From Lewinellaceae bacterium SD302 (GTDB lineage Bacteria > Bacteroidota > Bacteroidia > Chitinophagales > Saprospiraceae): DNA of 64,000 bases. The stretch is from the NCBI GenBank assembly GCA_002591745.1, contig PDLQ01000006.1, positions 124,001 through 188,000 on the forward strand, read 5' to 3'. The notes under the pieces were generated by a model that searched no databases, was not told the origin of the DNA, and saw nothing but the letters and a program-made list of their open reading frames with translations. Positions 18,430-27,700 of this stretch are shown in pieces (position 1 is the first letter of the stretch; every line of letters starts with the position of its first letter). The translations under genes and the position numbers were made by a program.

Positions 18430-19968
18430 CTAAAGCGGGATGTTCCCATGCTTTTTGTAAGGTAGCTCTACTTCCTTGTGCTCCAAGGCGGAAAAAGCCT
18501 TGATCAACTTACGACGAGTATCCTTGGGCAAGATAACCTCATCGATAAAGCCTCGCTGGGCCGCGCGGTATGGATTGGCAAACTTGTCTGCGTATTCCGT
18601 CTCCTTTTCAGCCAGTTTGGCAGCGGGGTCATCTGCGGCTTTGATCTCGCGACGGAAAATGATCTCGCTGGCCCCCTTGGCGCCCATTACGGCAATTTCT
18701 GCGGTAGGCCAGGCAAAGTTCATATCTGCGCCGATGTGCTTGGAGTTCATCACGTCATAGGCTCCACCGTAAGCTTTACGGGTGATAACGGTCACCCGGG
18801 GCACGGTCGCTTCACTTAGGGCATAGAGCAACTTCGCACCGTTGGTGATGATGGCATTCCACTCCTGATCGGTACCGGGTAAAAAGCCGGGGACATCAAC
18901 CAGTACCAGCAGTGGCACGTTGAAGCAATCGCAAGTACGGGTAAAGCGGGCAGCCTTCTTGGAACTTTCCACGTCGAGTACACCCGCAAGACTCATGGGC
19001 TGATTAGCAACGATACCGATACTCTGGCCAGCCAGCCTGGCGAAGCCCACTACAATGTTATCCGCATAATTTTCGTGAATCTCAAAGAAGCTTTCCTCGT
19101 CGATGATGCCATTAATTACGTCGCGCATATCGTAAGGCTGGTTGGCGCTTTCGGGAACGATGCTTTCCAATTGCTCACGAACTTCATCACCTAAGGTATA
19201 GGGTAGGGTGGCGGGCTTTTCCCGGTTACTCTGAGGCAGGTAAGAGAGTAGTTGCTTGAGTTTTACAATGCAATCTAAATCATTGGCTGCCGTCAGGTGA
19301 GTGACGCCAGACTTGGTACTATGGGTGCTGGCGCCCCCGAGTTCTTCACTGGTCACTTCTTCGTTCGTTACCGTTTTTACTACGTTAGGTCCAGTGACAA
19401 ACATATAACTGGTGTTCTCCACCATGATCGTAAAGTCAGTCATTGCCGGGCTATAGACAGCGCCACCGGCACACGGGCCCATGATAGCGGAGAGTTGAGG
19501 AATTACGCCGGAGGCCATCACATTGCGGTGAAAGATATCAGCGTAGCCACCAAGTGAGCGGACACCTTCCTGAATTCTGGCCCCACCGCTGTCATTCAGT
19601 CCAATCAAGGGAGCACCTACCTTTACGGCCATGTCCATCACTTTGCAGATCTTTTCGGCGTGGGTTTCGCTGAGAGAACCGCCGAATACGGTAAAATCCT
19701 GAGCAAACACGTAGATCAGTCGCCCAGAAATACTTCCGTAGCCAGTTACTACACCGTCTCCATAAATGATCTGGTCTTCCATGCCGAAGTCAGTAGTACG
19801 GTGGGTAACCAATGCACCAATTTCTTCGAAGCTGCCGGGATCCAGGAGGAGGTGTACTCTTTCCCGGGCAGTTAATTTACCTTTAGCGTGCTCTTTATCA
19901 ATGCGTGCCTGGCCTCCGCCGAGACGGGCAGATTCGAGCTTTTGGGCGAGTTGTTGTTGTGGGGACAT
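18430..19968 (-). CDS. Acyl-CoA (propionyl/acetyl-CoA) carboxylase, carboxyltransferase subunit
   Basis: A 512-residue carboxyltransferase with the fused N- and C-lobes of PccB-type enzymes. It moves CO2 from carboxybiotin to an acyl-CoA, giving methylmalonyl-CoA or malonyl-CoA. Seen: [17 protein letters not shown] near the start, [32 protein letters not shown] (oxyanion glycines of the N-lobe), and [13 protein letters not shown] plus [18 protein letters not shown] (C-lobe). Start [19 protein letters not shown] is typical. It is downstream of the biotin carrier and carboxylase genes in the same direction, separated by a 206-bp spacer with a large palindrome. Propionyl-CoA is the likeliest substrate; acetyl-CoA cannot be excluded. 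Confidence 0.92.
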   Translation of the reverse strand: MSPQQQLAQKLESARLGGGQARIDKEHAKGKLTARERVHLLLDPGSFEEIGALVTHRTTDFGMEDQIIYGDGVVTGYGSISGRLIYVFAQDFTVFGGSLSETHAEKICKVMDMAVKVGAPLIGLNDSGGARIQEGVRSLGGYADIFHRNVMASGVIPQLSAIMGPCAGGAVYSPAMTDFTIMVENTSYMFVTGPNVVKTVTNEEVTSEELGGASTHSTKSGVTHLTAANDLDCIVKLKQLLSYLPQSNREKPATLPYTLGDEVREQLESIVPESANQPYDMRDVINGIIDEESFFEIHENYADNIVVGFARLAGQSIGIVANQPMSLAGVLDVESSKKAARFTRTCDCFNVPLLVLVDVPGFLPGTDQEWNAIITNGAKLLYALSEATVPRVTVITRKAYGGAYDVMNSKHIGADMNFAWPTAEIAVMGAKGASEIIFRREIKAADDPAAKLAEKETEYADKFANPYRAAQRGFIDEVILPKDTRRKLIKAFSALEHKEVELPYKKHGNIPL

Positions 19969-19990
19969 GGAAATTGGGCTAAAATTTATG

Positions 19991-20018
19991 AATACATGTA
20001 TTTATAAATACGTGTATT
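19991..20018 (-). promoter_or_regulatory. 28-bp palindromic operator candidate upstream of the carboxyltransferase gene
   Basis: AATACATGTATT (19991-20002, a perfect 12-bp palindrome) and AATACGTGTATT (20007-20018, one mismatch from its own reverse complement) flank a perfect 14-bp palindrome centred on TTTATAAA (19998-20011). The whole 28 bp is a palindrome with a single mismatched pair set. It lies 23-50 bp upstream of the ATG at 19968, a promoter-overlapping position. A dimeric repressor such as a TetR/FadR-like regulator would fit, but none is encoded nearby. Confidence 0.55.
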
Positions 20019-20099
20019 TGCATTTATACAAAAAATTACACCTTTACTTCAGTAGACGCATTTTAAATCATTGTTAATCAATAACTTAACCGCAACTGT

Positions 20100-20167
20100 C
20101 AAAGTAGTAGTATTTCGGTCGACCGAGCGCATGGATACTGCTGACTTCACCAGCTTTGCTACTTTGG
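20100..20167 (-). terminator. Repeat-derived inverted pair after accC
   Basis: TGCTACTTTG at 20157-20166 starts 9 bp past the accC stop codon. An inverted copy with one mismatch (CAAAGTAGT, 20100-20108) follows in the direction of transcription. A small CGGTCGACCG palindrome lies between them. The position suggests a transcript end, as for the other intergenic pairs of this repeat, but no T-run was seen. Confidence 0.5.
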
Positions 20168-20174
20168 AAGCCAC

Positions 20175-21614
20175 CTAATCAAACGTTCTCACCTTGGCCA
20201 GTTCTTCTCGGTAGATGATACCGGCAAAGAGGGCGGCAATACTTTCCTCTTCTTCCTGGGCCTGTGCAATGGCTTCGGGTGAATAATGTTGTTTCACAAA
20301 ATGTGTATCGAAATGACCGCTGGTGAAAGCCTCGTGCTCACAGACAAACCTTCCGAAAGGCAAGGTCGTGGCGATGCCTTCGATTCGATATTCGCGGATA
20401 GCTTCGAGCATCCGCTGAATGGCAGCGTCTCGAGTGGGACCGTAGGTGACTAACTTGGCGATCATTGGATCGTAGTAGATCGGAACGTCCATTCCTTCTT
20501 CGTAGCCGTCGTCGACACGGATTCCCTCACCTTCAGGTTTCTGATAAGTGGTTAGCTGGCCAATACTGGGCAGGAAATTGTTTAGCGGGTCCTCTGCGTA
20601 CACCCGTAGCTCAAGAGCGTGACCGGTAATACTAAGATCGTCCTGAGTAAAGGATAGTTTTTCGTTACGAGCTACTTTTATTTGTTCTTCTACGAGGTCC
20701 ACACCCGTGATCAATTCAGTGACCGGATGCTCAACCTGAAGGCGGGTATTCATTTCCAGGAAGTAGAAGTTATGGTCGCCGTCTAACAGGAATTCGACCG
20801 TTCCTGCGCCGGAATAATCGCAGGCGCGGGCCACTTTGACCGCAGCTTCGCCCATCCTGGCACGCAACTCCGGGGTCAGTACGGCGGACGGTGCCTCCTC
20901 TACGACCTTTTGATGACGGCGTTGTACGCTGCATTCTCGTTCAAACAGGTGGACAACATTTCCGTAATTATCTGCCAAGACCTGAATTTCGATGTGGCGG
21001 GGGCTGGTCACATATTTTTCAATGAAGACAGCACCATCTCCAAAGGCAGACACGGCTTCCGAAATGGCGCGTTCCATTTGCTCGGCCAGTTCTTCGCGGT
21101 GGTTTACGACACGCATCCCTTTACCACCTCCACCGGCAGCTGCTTTGATCAGGATCGGATAACCGACTTCGTCTCCGATCTTCTTGGCTAATTCTACATC
21201 GGTGATGGCTTCTTCGATGCCGGGCACCATGGGGATATCGTAATCAGCTACGGCTTCCTTAGCGGCCAGTTTATTGCCCATTACCTCAATTGCGTGCGGA
21301 TTGGGGCCGATGAATATGAGGCCGGCATCGGTAACTTTTTGGGCAAACTCCGCATTTTCGCTTAAAAAGCCGTAGCCGGGATGAATACCCTCACTCCCGG
21401 TGGACTTTGCGGCGTCAATTATCTTATCCATCACCAGATAAGACTCAGAGGACGGTGCAGGACCAAGTAATACGGCCTCATCGGCAAAGCGAACGTGGGG
21501 TGCGTTGCGGTCTACTTCGGAGTAGACCGCGACGGTCTTGATGCCCATTTTGCGGGCAGATCGCATAACACGAAGAGCGATTTCCCCCCGATTGGCGATT
21601 AGTATTTTTTGCAT
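20175..21614 (-). CDS. accC: Biotin carboxylase subunit of acyl-CoA carboxylase
   Basis: A 479-residue ATP-grasp enzyme that carboxylates biotin on the carrier protein using ATP and bicarbonate. Seen: MQKILIANRGEIALRVMRSA at the start, the glycine-rich ATP loop KAAAGGGGKGMRVV, RECSVQRRHQKVVEEAPS, and FLEMNTRLQVEHPVTELITG with the catalytic Arg/Glu residues. The extra C-terminal 30 residues are charged. It follows the biotin-carrier gene by 9 bp and precedes the carboxyltransferase gene, giving a complete three-component carboxylase. Confidence 0.95.
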   Translation of the reverse strand: MQKILIANRGEIALRVMRSARKMGIKTVAVYSEVDRNAPHVRFADEAVLLGPAPSSESYLVMDKIIDAAKSTGSEGIHPGYGFLSENAEFAQKVTDAGLIFIGPNPHAIEVMGNKLAAKEAVADYDIPMVPGIEEAITDVELAKKIGDEVGYPILIKAAAGGGGKGMRVVNHREELAEQMERAISEAVSAFGDGAVFIEKYVTSPRHIEIQVLADNYGNVVHLFERECSVQRRHQKVVEEAPSAVLTPELRARMGEAAVKVARACDYSGAGTVEFLLDGDHNFYFLEMNTRLQVEHPVTELITGVDLVEEQIKVARNEKLSFTQDDLSITGHALELRVYAEDPLNNFLPSIGQLTTYQKPEGEGIRVDDGYEEGMDVPIYYDPMIAKLVTYGPTRDAAIQRMLEAIREYRIEGIATTLPFGRFVCEHEAFTSGHFDTHFVKQHYSPEAIAQAQEEEESIAALFAGIIYREELAKVRTFD

Positions 21615-21623
21615 GGCTGGGGT

Positions 21624-22103
21624 TTATTCTATTTCAATGAGCAATTGCCGCTTCTCTACTGCGTCGCCCTGATTAACAGAAATGGCTTTGACAACACCGT
21701 CGCCCTCAGCTTTCAGCACGTTTTCCATCTTCATGGCTTCCAGAATGAGTAGGGGAGTACCGGCTTCGATTTCCTCTCCGACGGCCACCATAATTTCCAG
21801 TACTAAACCGGGCATGGGGGCAAAGACATCATTACTCTTGGCAGCGGCGGCTACGGTGAGTCCCAGCTGCTCAACGAGTTGGTCTACCTCGTCTTTGATC
21901 TTAACGTCTAGTTCACGACCGTCGACTACCAGTGTCAATTGCTTTTCACTGAGGTTCAGATCGACTATTCGGCAGTGGTGGGTCTTACCATCCCTGATTA
22001 GATGATAGGTGTCGGGGCCGGAGCGGACGAGGTCAACTTCATCCAGCGTTTTGGTGGGGAGCTGATACTCCCTTTCGTTGATGCTTGCTTTTAGCTTTTT
22101 CAT
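21624..22103 (-). CDS. Biotin carboxyl carrier protein
   Basis: A 159-residue protein whose last 75 residues form a biotinyl domain. LEAMKMENVLKAEGDG contains the biotinylated Lys125 within the AMKM motif. The N-terminal half (residues 1-75) is a strand-rich domain typical of carrier subunits of acyl-CoA carboxylases in Bacteroidota. It carries CO2 between the biotin carboxylase encoded 9 bp downstream and the carboxyltransferase at 18430. It is probably the first gene of the operon and is divergent from the CotH gene across a 219-bp spacer. In that spacer an 8-bp hairpin (22250-22257 with 22267-22274) is the only structure noted. Confidence 0.92.
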   Translation of the reverse strand: MKKLKASINEREYQLPTKTLDEVDLVRSGPDTYHLIRDGKTHHCRIVDLNLSEKQLTLVVDGRELDVKIKDEVDQLVEQLGLTVAAAAKSNDVFAPMPGLVLEIMVAVGEEIEAGTPLLILEAMKMENVLKAEGDGVVKAISVNQGDAVEKRQLLIEIE

Positions 22104-22322
22104 GGTTTGGTTGGGCGATTCGGGTAAAGATAAACTTCGGCAAGCGGTTGAGAAATTTTGTGGGGATTTTATATCAAATCAGGGTTTCACTCTAATTGGA
22201 GGTGTATTTTTAAATTTTCTCATTATGAGTAGAGTGATGCGCAGGATTTGATTTCTTTCGTGGTCTAAGAAATCAGAGCTGCCTGATGGCTGGCCCTGAA
22301 ATCAACAATCTACTTTCAAAAT

Positions 22323-24623
22323 ATGAAGCATTTTTTACTAATCATCCTCCTCGTACTAACGGTTAATCTATCCGCTCAGGACCTATACGACTTGACGACA
22401 ATTCAAACGATCGAGATATCATTCGCGGAGAGCAACTGGGATGCACTCTTGGACGCTGCCTACTCCCAAACCGGTGACTACATCCTGGCGCAAAGTGTGA
22501 CAATTAACGGTGTAGTCTTTGATAGCGTAGGGGTCAAGTACAAGGGGAACAGTACTTACCAGTCCAATCAAACCAAGAATCCTTTCCACATAGAGTTAGA
22601 CACTTACCGTGATCAGGAATACGAGGGATATACCGATATCAAGCTGAGTAACGTCGCCAAGGACCCGAGCTTCTTACGCGAAGTACTGTCCTATCAGATT
22701 CTCAGGCAGTACATGGATGCGCCGCTTTCAAACTACGCCAACGTCTACGTTAATGGTACGCTGATCGGACTCTACAGTAATTCTGAATCGATCTCCCGCA
22801 AATTCGTGGACAAGCGTTTCGGATCTAAAAACAACACCTTCGTCAAGTGTAACCCACCGGATGGCGCAGGGCAACAAACCCAGGATATACCGAACCTTGT
22901 CTATTTGGGTAATGATAGTACGGATTATTTCGAGGGGTATGAATTGAAGTCGACCAACGGCTGGCAAGAACTGATTGACCTTTGTGATACATTAGCGAAC
23001 CATACAGATGCTATCGAAGACATTCTTGACGTAGATCGCACGCTCTGGATGCTGGCCTTCAACAATGCCCTGGTCAACCTGGATAGTTACAGCGGTTCTT
23101 TCGCGCAAAACTATTACCTCTACCGGAGCGACGACGGTCGTTTCTTACCAGTAGTTTGGGACCTCAATGAATCCTTCGGTCGCTTTGCGATGACAGGAAG
23201 TTCAAACCTGAACAACACCGCTGCCAAACAAACCATGGATCACCTGCTGCACGAAAATAATACGGCCCGACCGTTGATTCAACGACTTATGGCTGTTCCT
23301 ACGTACAAAAAGATGTACCTCGCCCACCTCAAAACCATGGTGGAAGAAAACTTTGCCAATGGTCAATACGAAGAGACGGGCATGGAGTTGCAAACGGTGA
23401 TCGCCGCAGCGGTACAAGCAGACATCAACAAGTTTTTCTCCTATAACAACTTCCTAAACAACCTCACTTCAGATGTGAATAGCGGCGGCGGACCGGGAGG
23501 TGGCAATACGCCCGGAATAACCAACCTGATGGATGCCCGGGCGAGCTATCTGCTAAACACCAGCGACCTGTCCCAGGCTGAGCCTACAATTGAAGTTGTA
23601 TCGGTCTCGGATGAATCTCCGCAAATTGGGGAAGTCGTTACTATAACGGTGGAGGTAGCTACGGCCAATACGGTCTATTTCGGATACCGGAATAACCTAC
23701 ATGACAAATTCATCCGTCTGGAAATGTTTGATGATGGTGCCCACAACGATGGCGCTGCGAACGATGGCATTTATGGAGCCAGCCTTGAGATCACGGACAA
23801 CACAACGCAGTATTACGTCTACGCAGAAAACGATGACATCGGAAAATTCTCTCCCGTTCGCGCAGAACACGAGTATTACGTTATTGAGGTAGAATTTGGC
23901 GGAAATACGGCCGGCGACCTGGTGATCAATGAATTGCTGGCCGGAAATGATACTACACAGGCCGACCAGGATGGAAAATTTGACGACTGGATAGAACTGT
24001 ACAATAACACGGACGAAGCCATCGACCTATCCGGCTATTTCCTGACGGATGACCCGGAAGAACCACTGCAATGGGAGTTTCCGGCCGGAACGATGATCGA
24101 AGCCGCCGATTACTTAATCATTTGGGCTGATGATGACGAAGATCAAGCAGGGCTCCACGCCAATTTCAAATTATCCGGAGACGGAGAGACCATCATCTTA
24201 TCCGCTCCGAACGGAGATGTGGAGGACCAAGTCACCTACGGCGAACAGACCGACGATATTTCTTTCGGTCGATTCCCGAATGGTACCGGGGATTTCGAGA
24301 TTATGGTTCCAACCTTCAACGGAGAGAATTCCGGGCCGATCAGTTCAACAAATCAAGTGAACCTTGCTGAATTAAATCTGACCGTATTTCCGAATCCGAC
24401 TTCGAACAACCTCTTTATCCGTTTCGAAGATCAATCGCTAAGTGGTAGTGAACTGTTGGTCAGAATGATCGCGGCCGATGGTAGAGAGGTTTTGCGTACG
24501 CTAGCTCAAAACGCTACGAATAGCCTTGAACTGAATGTTAGTGAACTGCCTACGGGAATGTACTTCCTGGCCATTTCAAGTGAGCATCAGCGCTATGGCT
24601 CCAGGGTATTGGTGACACGCTAA
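22323..24623 (+). CDS. CotH-kinase domain protein with lamin-tail domain and T9SS sorting tail
   Basis: A 766-residue secreted protein. Domains in order: signal peptide (residues 1-19, ending SAQ); CotH-like protein kinase domain (about 25-400), with KYKGNSTYQ and PVVWDLNESFGRFAM as the nucleotide/metal region; a Gly-rich linker; a beta-sandwich region (about 420-530); a lamin-tail domain (about 535-650, GDLVINELLAGND to VTYGEQTDD); and a C-terminal T9SS type A sorting domain starting at VFPNPTSNN. CotH kinases phosphorylate spore-coat proteins in Bacillus; the surface role in Bacteroidota is unknown. It would be exported by T9SS and anchored on the cell surface. It stands alone and ends at a repeat-derived hairpin. 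Confidence 0.9.
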   Translation: MKHFLLIILLVLTVNLSAQDLYDLTTIQTIEISFAESNWDALLDAAYSQTGDYILAQSVTINGVVFDSVGVKYKGNSTYQSNQTKNPFHIELDTYRDQEYEGYTDIKLSNVAKDPSFLREVLSYQILRQYMDAPLSNYANVYVNGTLIGLYSNSESISRKFVDKRFGSKNNTFVKCNPPDGAGQQTQDIPNLVYLGNDSTDYFEGYELKSTNGWQELIDLCDTLANHTDAIEDILDVDRTLWMLAFNNALVNLDSYSGSFAQNYYLYRSDDGRFLPVVWDLNESFGRFAMTGSSNLNNTAAKQTMDHLLHENNTARPLIQRLMAVPTYKKMYLAHLKTMVEENFANGQYEETGMELQTVIAAAVQADINKFFSYNNFLNNLTSDVNSGGGPGGGNTPGITNLMDARASYLLNTSDLSQAEPTIEVVSVSDESPQIGEVVTITVEVATANTVYFGYRNNLHDKFIRLEMFDDGAHNDGAANDGIYGASLEITDNTTQYYVYAENDDIGKFSPVRAEHEYYVIEVEFGGNTAGDLVINELLAGNDTTQADQDGKFDDWIELYNNTDEAIDLSGYFLTDDPEEPLQWEFPAGTMIEAADYLIIWADDDEDQAGLHANFKLSGDGETIILSAPNGDVEDQVTYGEQTDDISFGRFPNGTGDFEIMVPTFNGENSGPISSTNQVNLAELNLTVFPNPTSNNLFIRFEDQSLSGSELLVRMIAADGREVLRTLAQNATNSLELNVSELPTGMYFLAISSEHQRYGSRVLVTR

Positions 24624-24645
24624 GTCATCGTTACCTTGTCATTTT

Positions 24646-24707
24646 AAGCACTGCTACTTTGTTAGTCAATACTATGATTTATCTGGACTAGCAAAGTAGC
24701 AATGCTT
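24646..24707. terminator. Bidirectional hairpin made of two TGCTACTTTG repeats
   Basis: A 22-bp left arm (24646-24667) pairs with a right arm (24686-24707) with two mismatches, both wobble-compatible. Each arm contains one TGCTACTTTG core followed by YTAGTC. The 18-nt loop is AT-rich. It lies exactly between two convergent genes (stops at 24623 and 24728), where a bidirectional terminator is expected. Confidence 0.7.
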
Positions 24708-24727
24708 AATGAAGAGTGGATGTTAGA

Positions 24728-27700
24728 TTACTTGAAATCACGCGCTCTGACTTCCAGCGCCTTACTTACTTCCTGTACCGTGGCCGGAGCATCCATTTTG
24801 AACAGGCCGTTAAGCTTTCTTTCCAGCCGGGAGGCCCGTACTGCCGCCTTGATCGCAAAGAATACCGAAGTAGCCAGGACCAAGGGCGGTTCTCCTACTT
24901 CTTTGGCGGAAAGGATACCGTTAGGATTGACCGGCACCTCACTGGAGCGACTGCGGGGATACAGGTAGGTATTTAATTCAAGGGGAATGGTGGTGATAGC
25001 GGGCGGCTTGTAGCGCCAGGTGTTCACAGTATTGAGGCGTCCCTTTTCTTCTCCGTCTGGTTCGAAGACCAGCTTTTCAGTCATCACGTATCCGACACCC
25101 TGCATGAATGCTCCCTCTACCTGACCGATATCAATGGCCGGGTTGAGGCTGTAGCCCATATCGTAAACCAGGTCGGCGGAAAGAATCTTGGTTTCACCGG
25201 TCAACACATCCACTTCGACCATTGCGCAGGCGGCGGAAAAAGTGAACCCGTTGAATGAATCTACCGAGCCGGTCACTACTTTAGGGTCGGTATTTTCGAT
25301 GAAGGGAATTTGGGGCTGTTCATCAGCTTGCTTAAAGGTCATTACCGGAACCGGCGTGCTGCCTCCCGTAATTTTGGCATTGAAAGTTGATACCAATTCA
25401 ATTCGATATTGATAGGCTAGCGTAATCAGGTGTTGCCAGATTAGAGTAGGATGATCTGGTGTCAATTCTACCTCAGCAGCCCAGCCATTCGGGAAATCCC
25501 AGTAGTTAATGCCCTGTTTGACGCACCATTCCTGTCCGTTGTCCCGTAGCAGGCTTTGTCCGAACTCCAGGAGCCTGGCCCTCATGACCTCACAGGCTTG
25601 CTTAACGGCTTCCCCGTGGTAGGCAGTACCGGTAGAACCTCCGGTACTGGTAGGATTAGGTATGCTGCTGGTGCGGGCGGTCAGTACCTGGATCATTTCC
25701 ATCGGCACGTTTAAAACGTAGGCAGCGATCTGTTCGATCTGGGTATGCGCACCCTGCCCCATATCGATGGCCCCCTGATTGATCACCACGGAACCATCAC
25801 CACTGTAGATAGACACCATGGCCGTAGCCTGCTCGATCATTTTCAGGTTATATCCGGAGCCATATTTTACGGGGAGCATATAGACACCACGTTTGGTCCA
25901 CTTGTTTGCCTTGTTGAATTCGGCTACGTCATCTACCTTTTTCGAGTAGTTACTTTTTTCCAGGCAGTAATCCCAGACGTCACGCATGTAGCAGTAAGAA
26001 AGTGCTTGCCCAAAGGGAGTGACGTCTCCCCGGTAGTACATATTTCGCTTACGTAATTCGTAAGGGTCCATGTCTACGGCGTAAGCGGCATCGTCGATAG
26101 CATTCTCCAGGATGAGTTTACCCTGAACGTCTCCGAAGGCACGCATGGCGGTATTGGGTGCGGTATTGGTACGGCATACATCAAGTTGGGTGTTGAAATT
26201 CTTGATGTTGTAGGCATTGTCCAGCCTCAACTGGATACAATTTGACACTACGAAAGAGCAATCATAGAAAGCTCCGCCGTCACCGTAAAGCTGAATGTCG
26301 AGTCCTCTGATCAACCCCCGATCCGTTTCATTGAATTTTCCGGGGTCTACGGCGACCTGGTAGTTGCCGTAATAGGCGTGGCGCTTACCGATCATTTCGG
26401 AATCGTGTTCCCTTTTCATTGCCAAACGAATCGGGATGTTCAATACTTTTGCCGCCACCGCAGTGGGACCGATAACAAAGCGGGTCTGTTCCGTTTTCCC
26501 TCCGTAGCCTCCGCCTAATTGACGGATCGCCACATCGATCTTATTGTGCTCAGATCCGATGGCCATCGCTGCGGTCTGGTGCATGGCATTGGGGCTCTGC
26601 GAGGATGGGTGAACGATCATCCGATCACCGTCTTCGGGATAAGCGACGCAAGACTGGGTTTCCATGTAAAAATGGATCTGCCCACCGGCTACCTGGTTGT
26701 TGGTTACACGGATCACGTTACGCTGGTCGATCTGCTTAGTTTCCTTCTTACTTTTTTTGTCAAGCACGTCTCTGGCCTGGTCAGACCAGCTCAGATCGCT
26801 GCCCGGGCGGGTAATTTTCCAGATGTGGCTTACGAAAGCAGCGCTCTTTGGCGCATCCGGGAAGATACTCTTACGCTCGATTGCTTTGTCGATACTCAGG
26901 ATAGGTTCGGTCCACTCCTTACCCCATGCTTTTTTACCGCCTTTACCTTTCGGTAGCTTAACGGTATCGTAGCCCACGCAATTGTCTGAAGCGTATTCGG
27001 CAATCCGGATGGCTTCCTGCTCGCTATCGGCAATCACCATGGCGATTACTTGCCCGGCGTAATTTACTCGGTCTACAGCAAAAAGCGGCTGGTCTCCGCC
27101 CATTCCCTGGTAATTCACCCCCCCTTTCGGGATATCTTCGCTGGTAATCAACTCGTAAAAGCCAGCGAACTCCTGGGCGAGATGAAGCCTCAGACGATCA
27201 CTGTTGACCTTGGATTTCCTGCCGGGGACGATGAAATGAAAGTTGGCCAGCGCACGCCGACTCTGGATAAAAGCCGCATTCTTTCCTAAGGGCGGCAGTT
27301 CGATCTCGTGGGTATAATGCACCTGCCCCATAGCCTGATGAAAAGCCATCAGTTTAATGATGGGCCGAGCAACGGGTGCCCGCCATTTCTGGTCTTCGAA
27401 GAACTGTTGTCCAGAGGTCACTCCCCAGTTACCCCATTTGACCTGACCGCTGCTTTTGATCTCGGCGGAAATTGCTTTAGGCTGGACCTTTTCCAGCGCA
27501 TTGACGATGGACTTGTAGAGGAAAGACTTGGCGAGAGTCAGACGGTATCCGTTTTCTAAACCCTCCGAGGGGAGGCCGGCAAGCCTTTCTGACCAGCGTT
27601 CCTGTTCTCTGGTCACTTCATTAGAGAGTGTCCTGAGAGCCTGAGCAACCAGATCCATACTCAGTTGCTGACCTTTTAACAGCTTTTCAGTCATCGAAGC

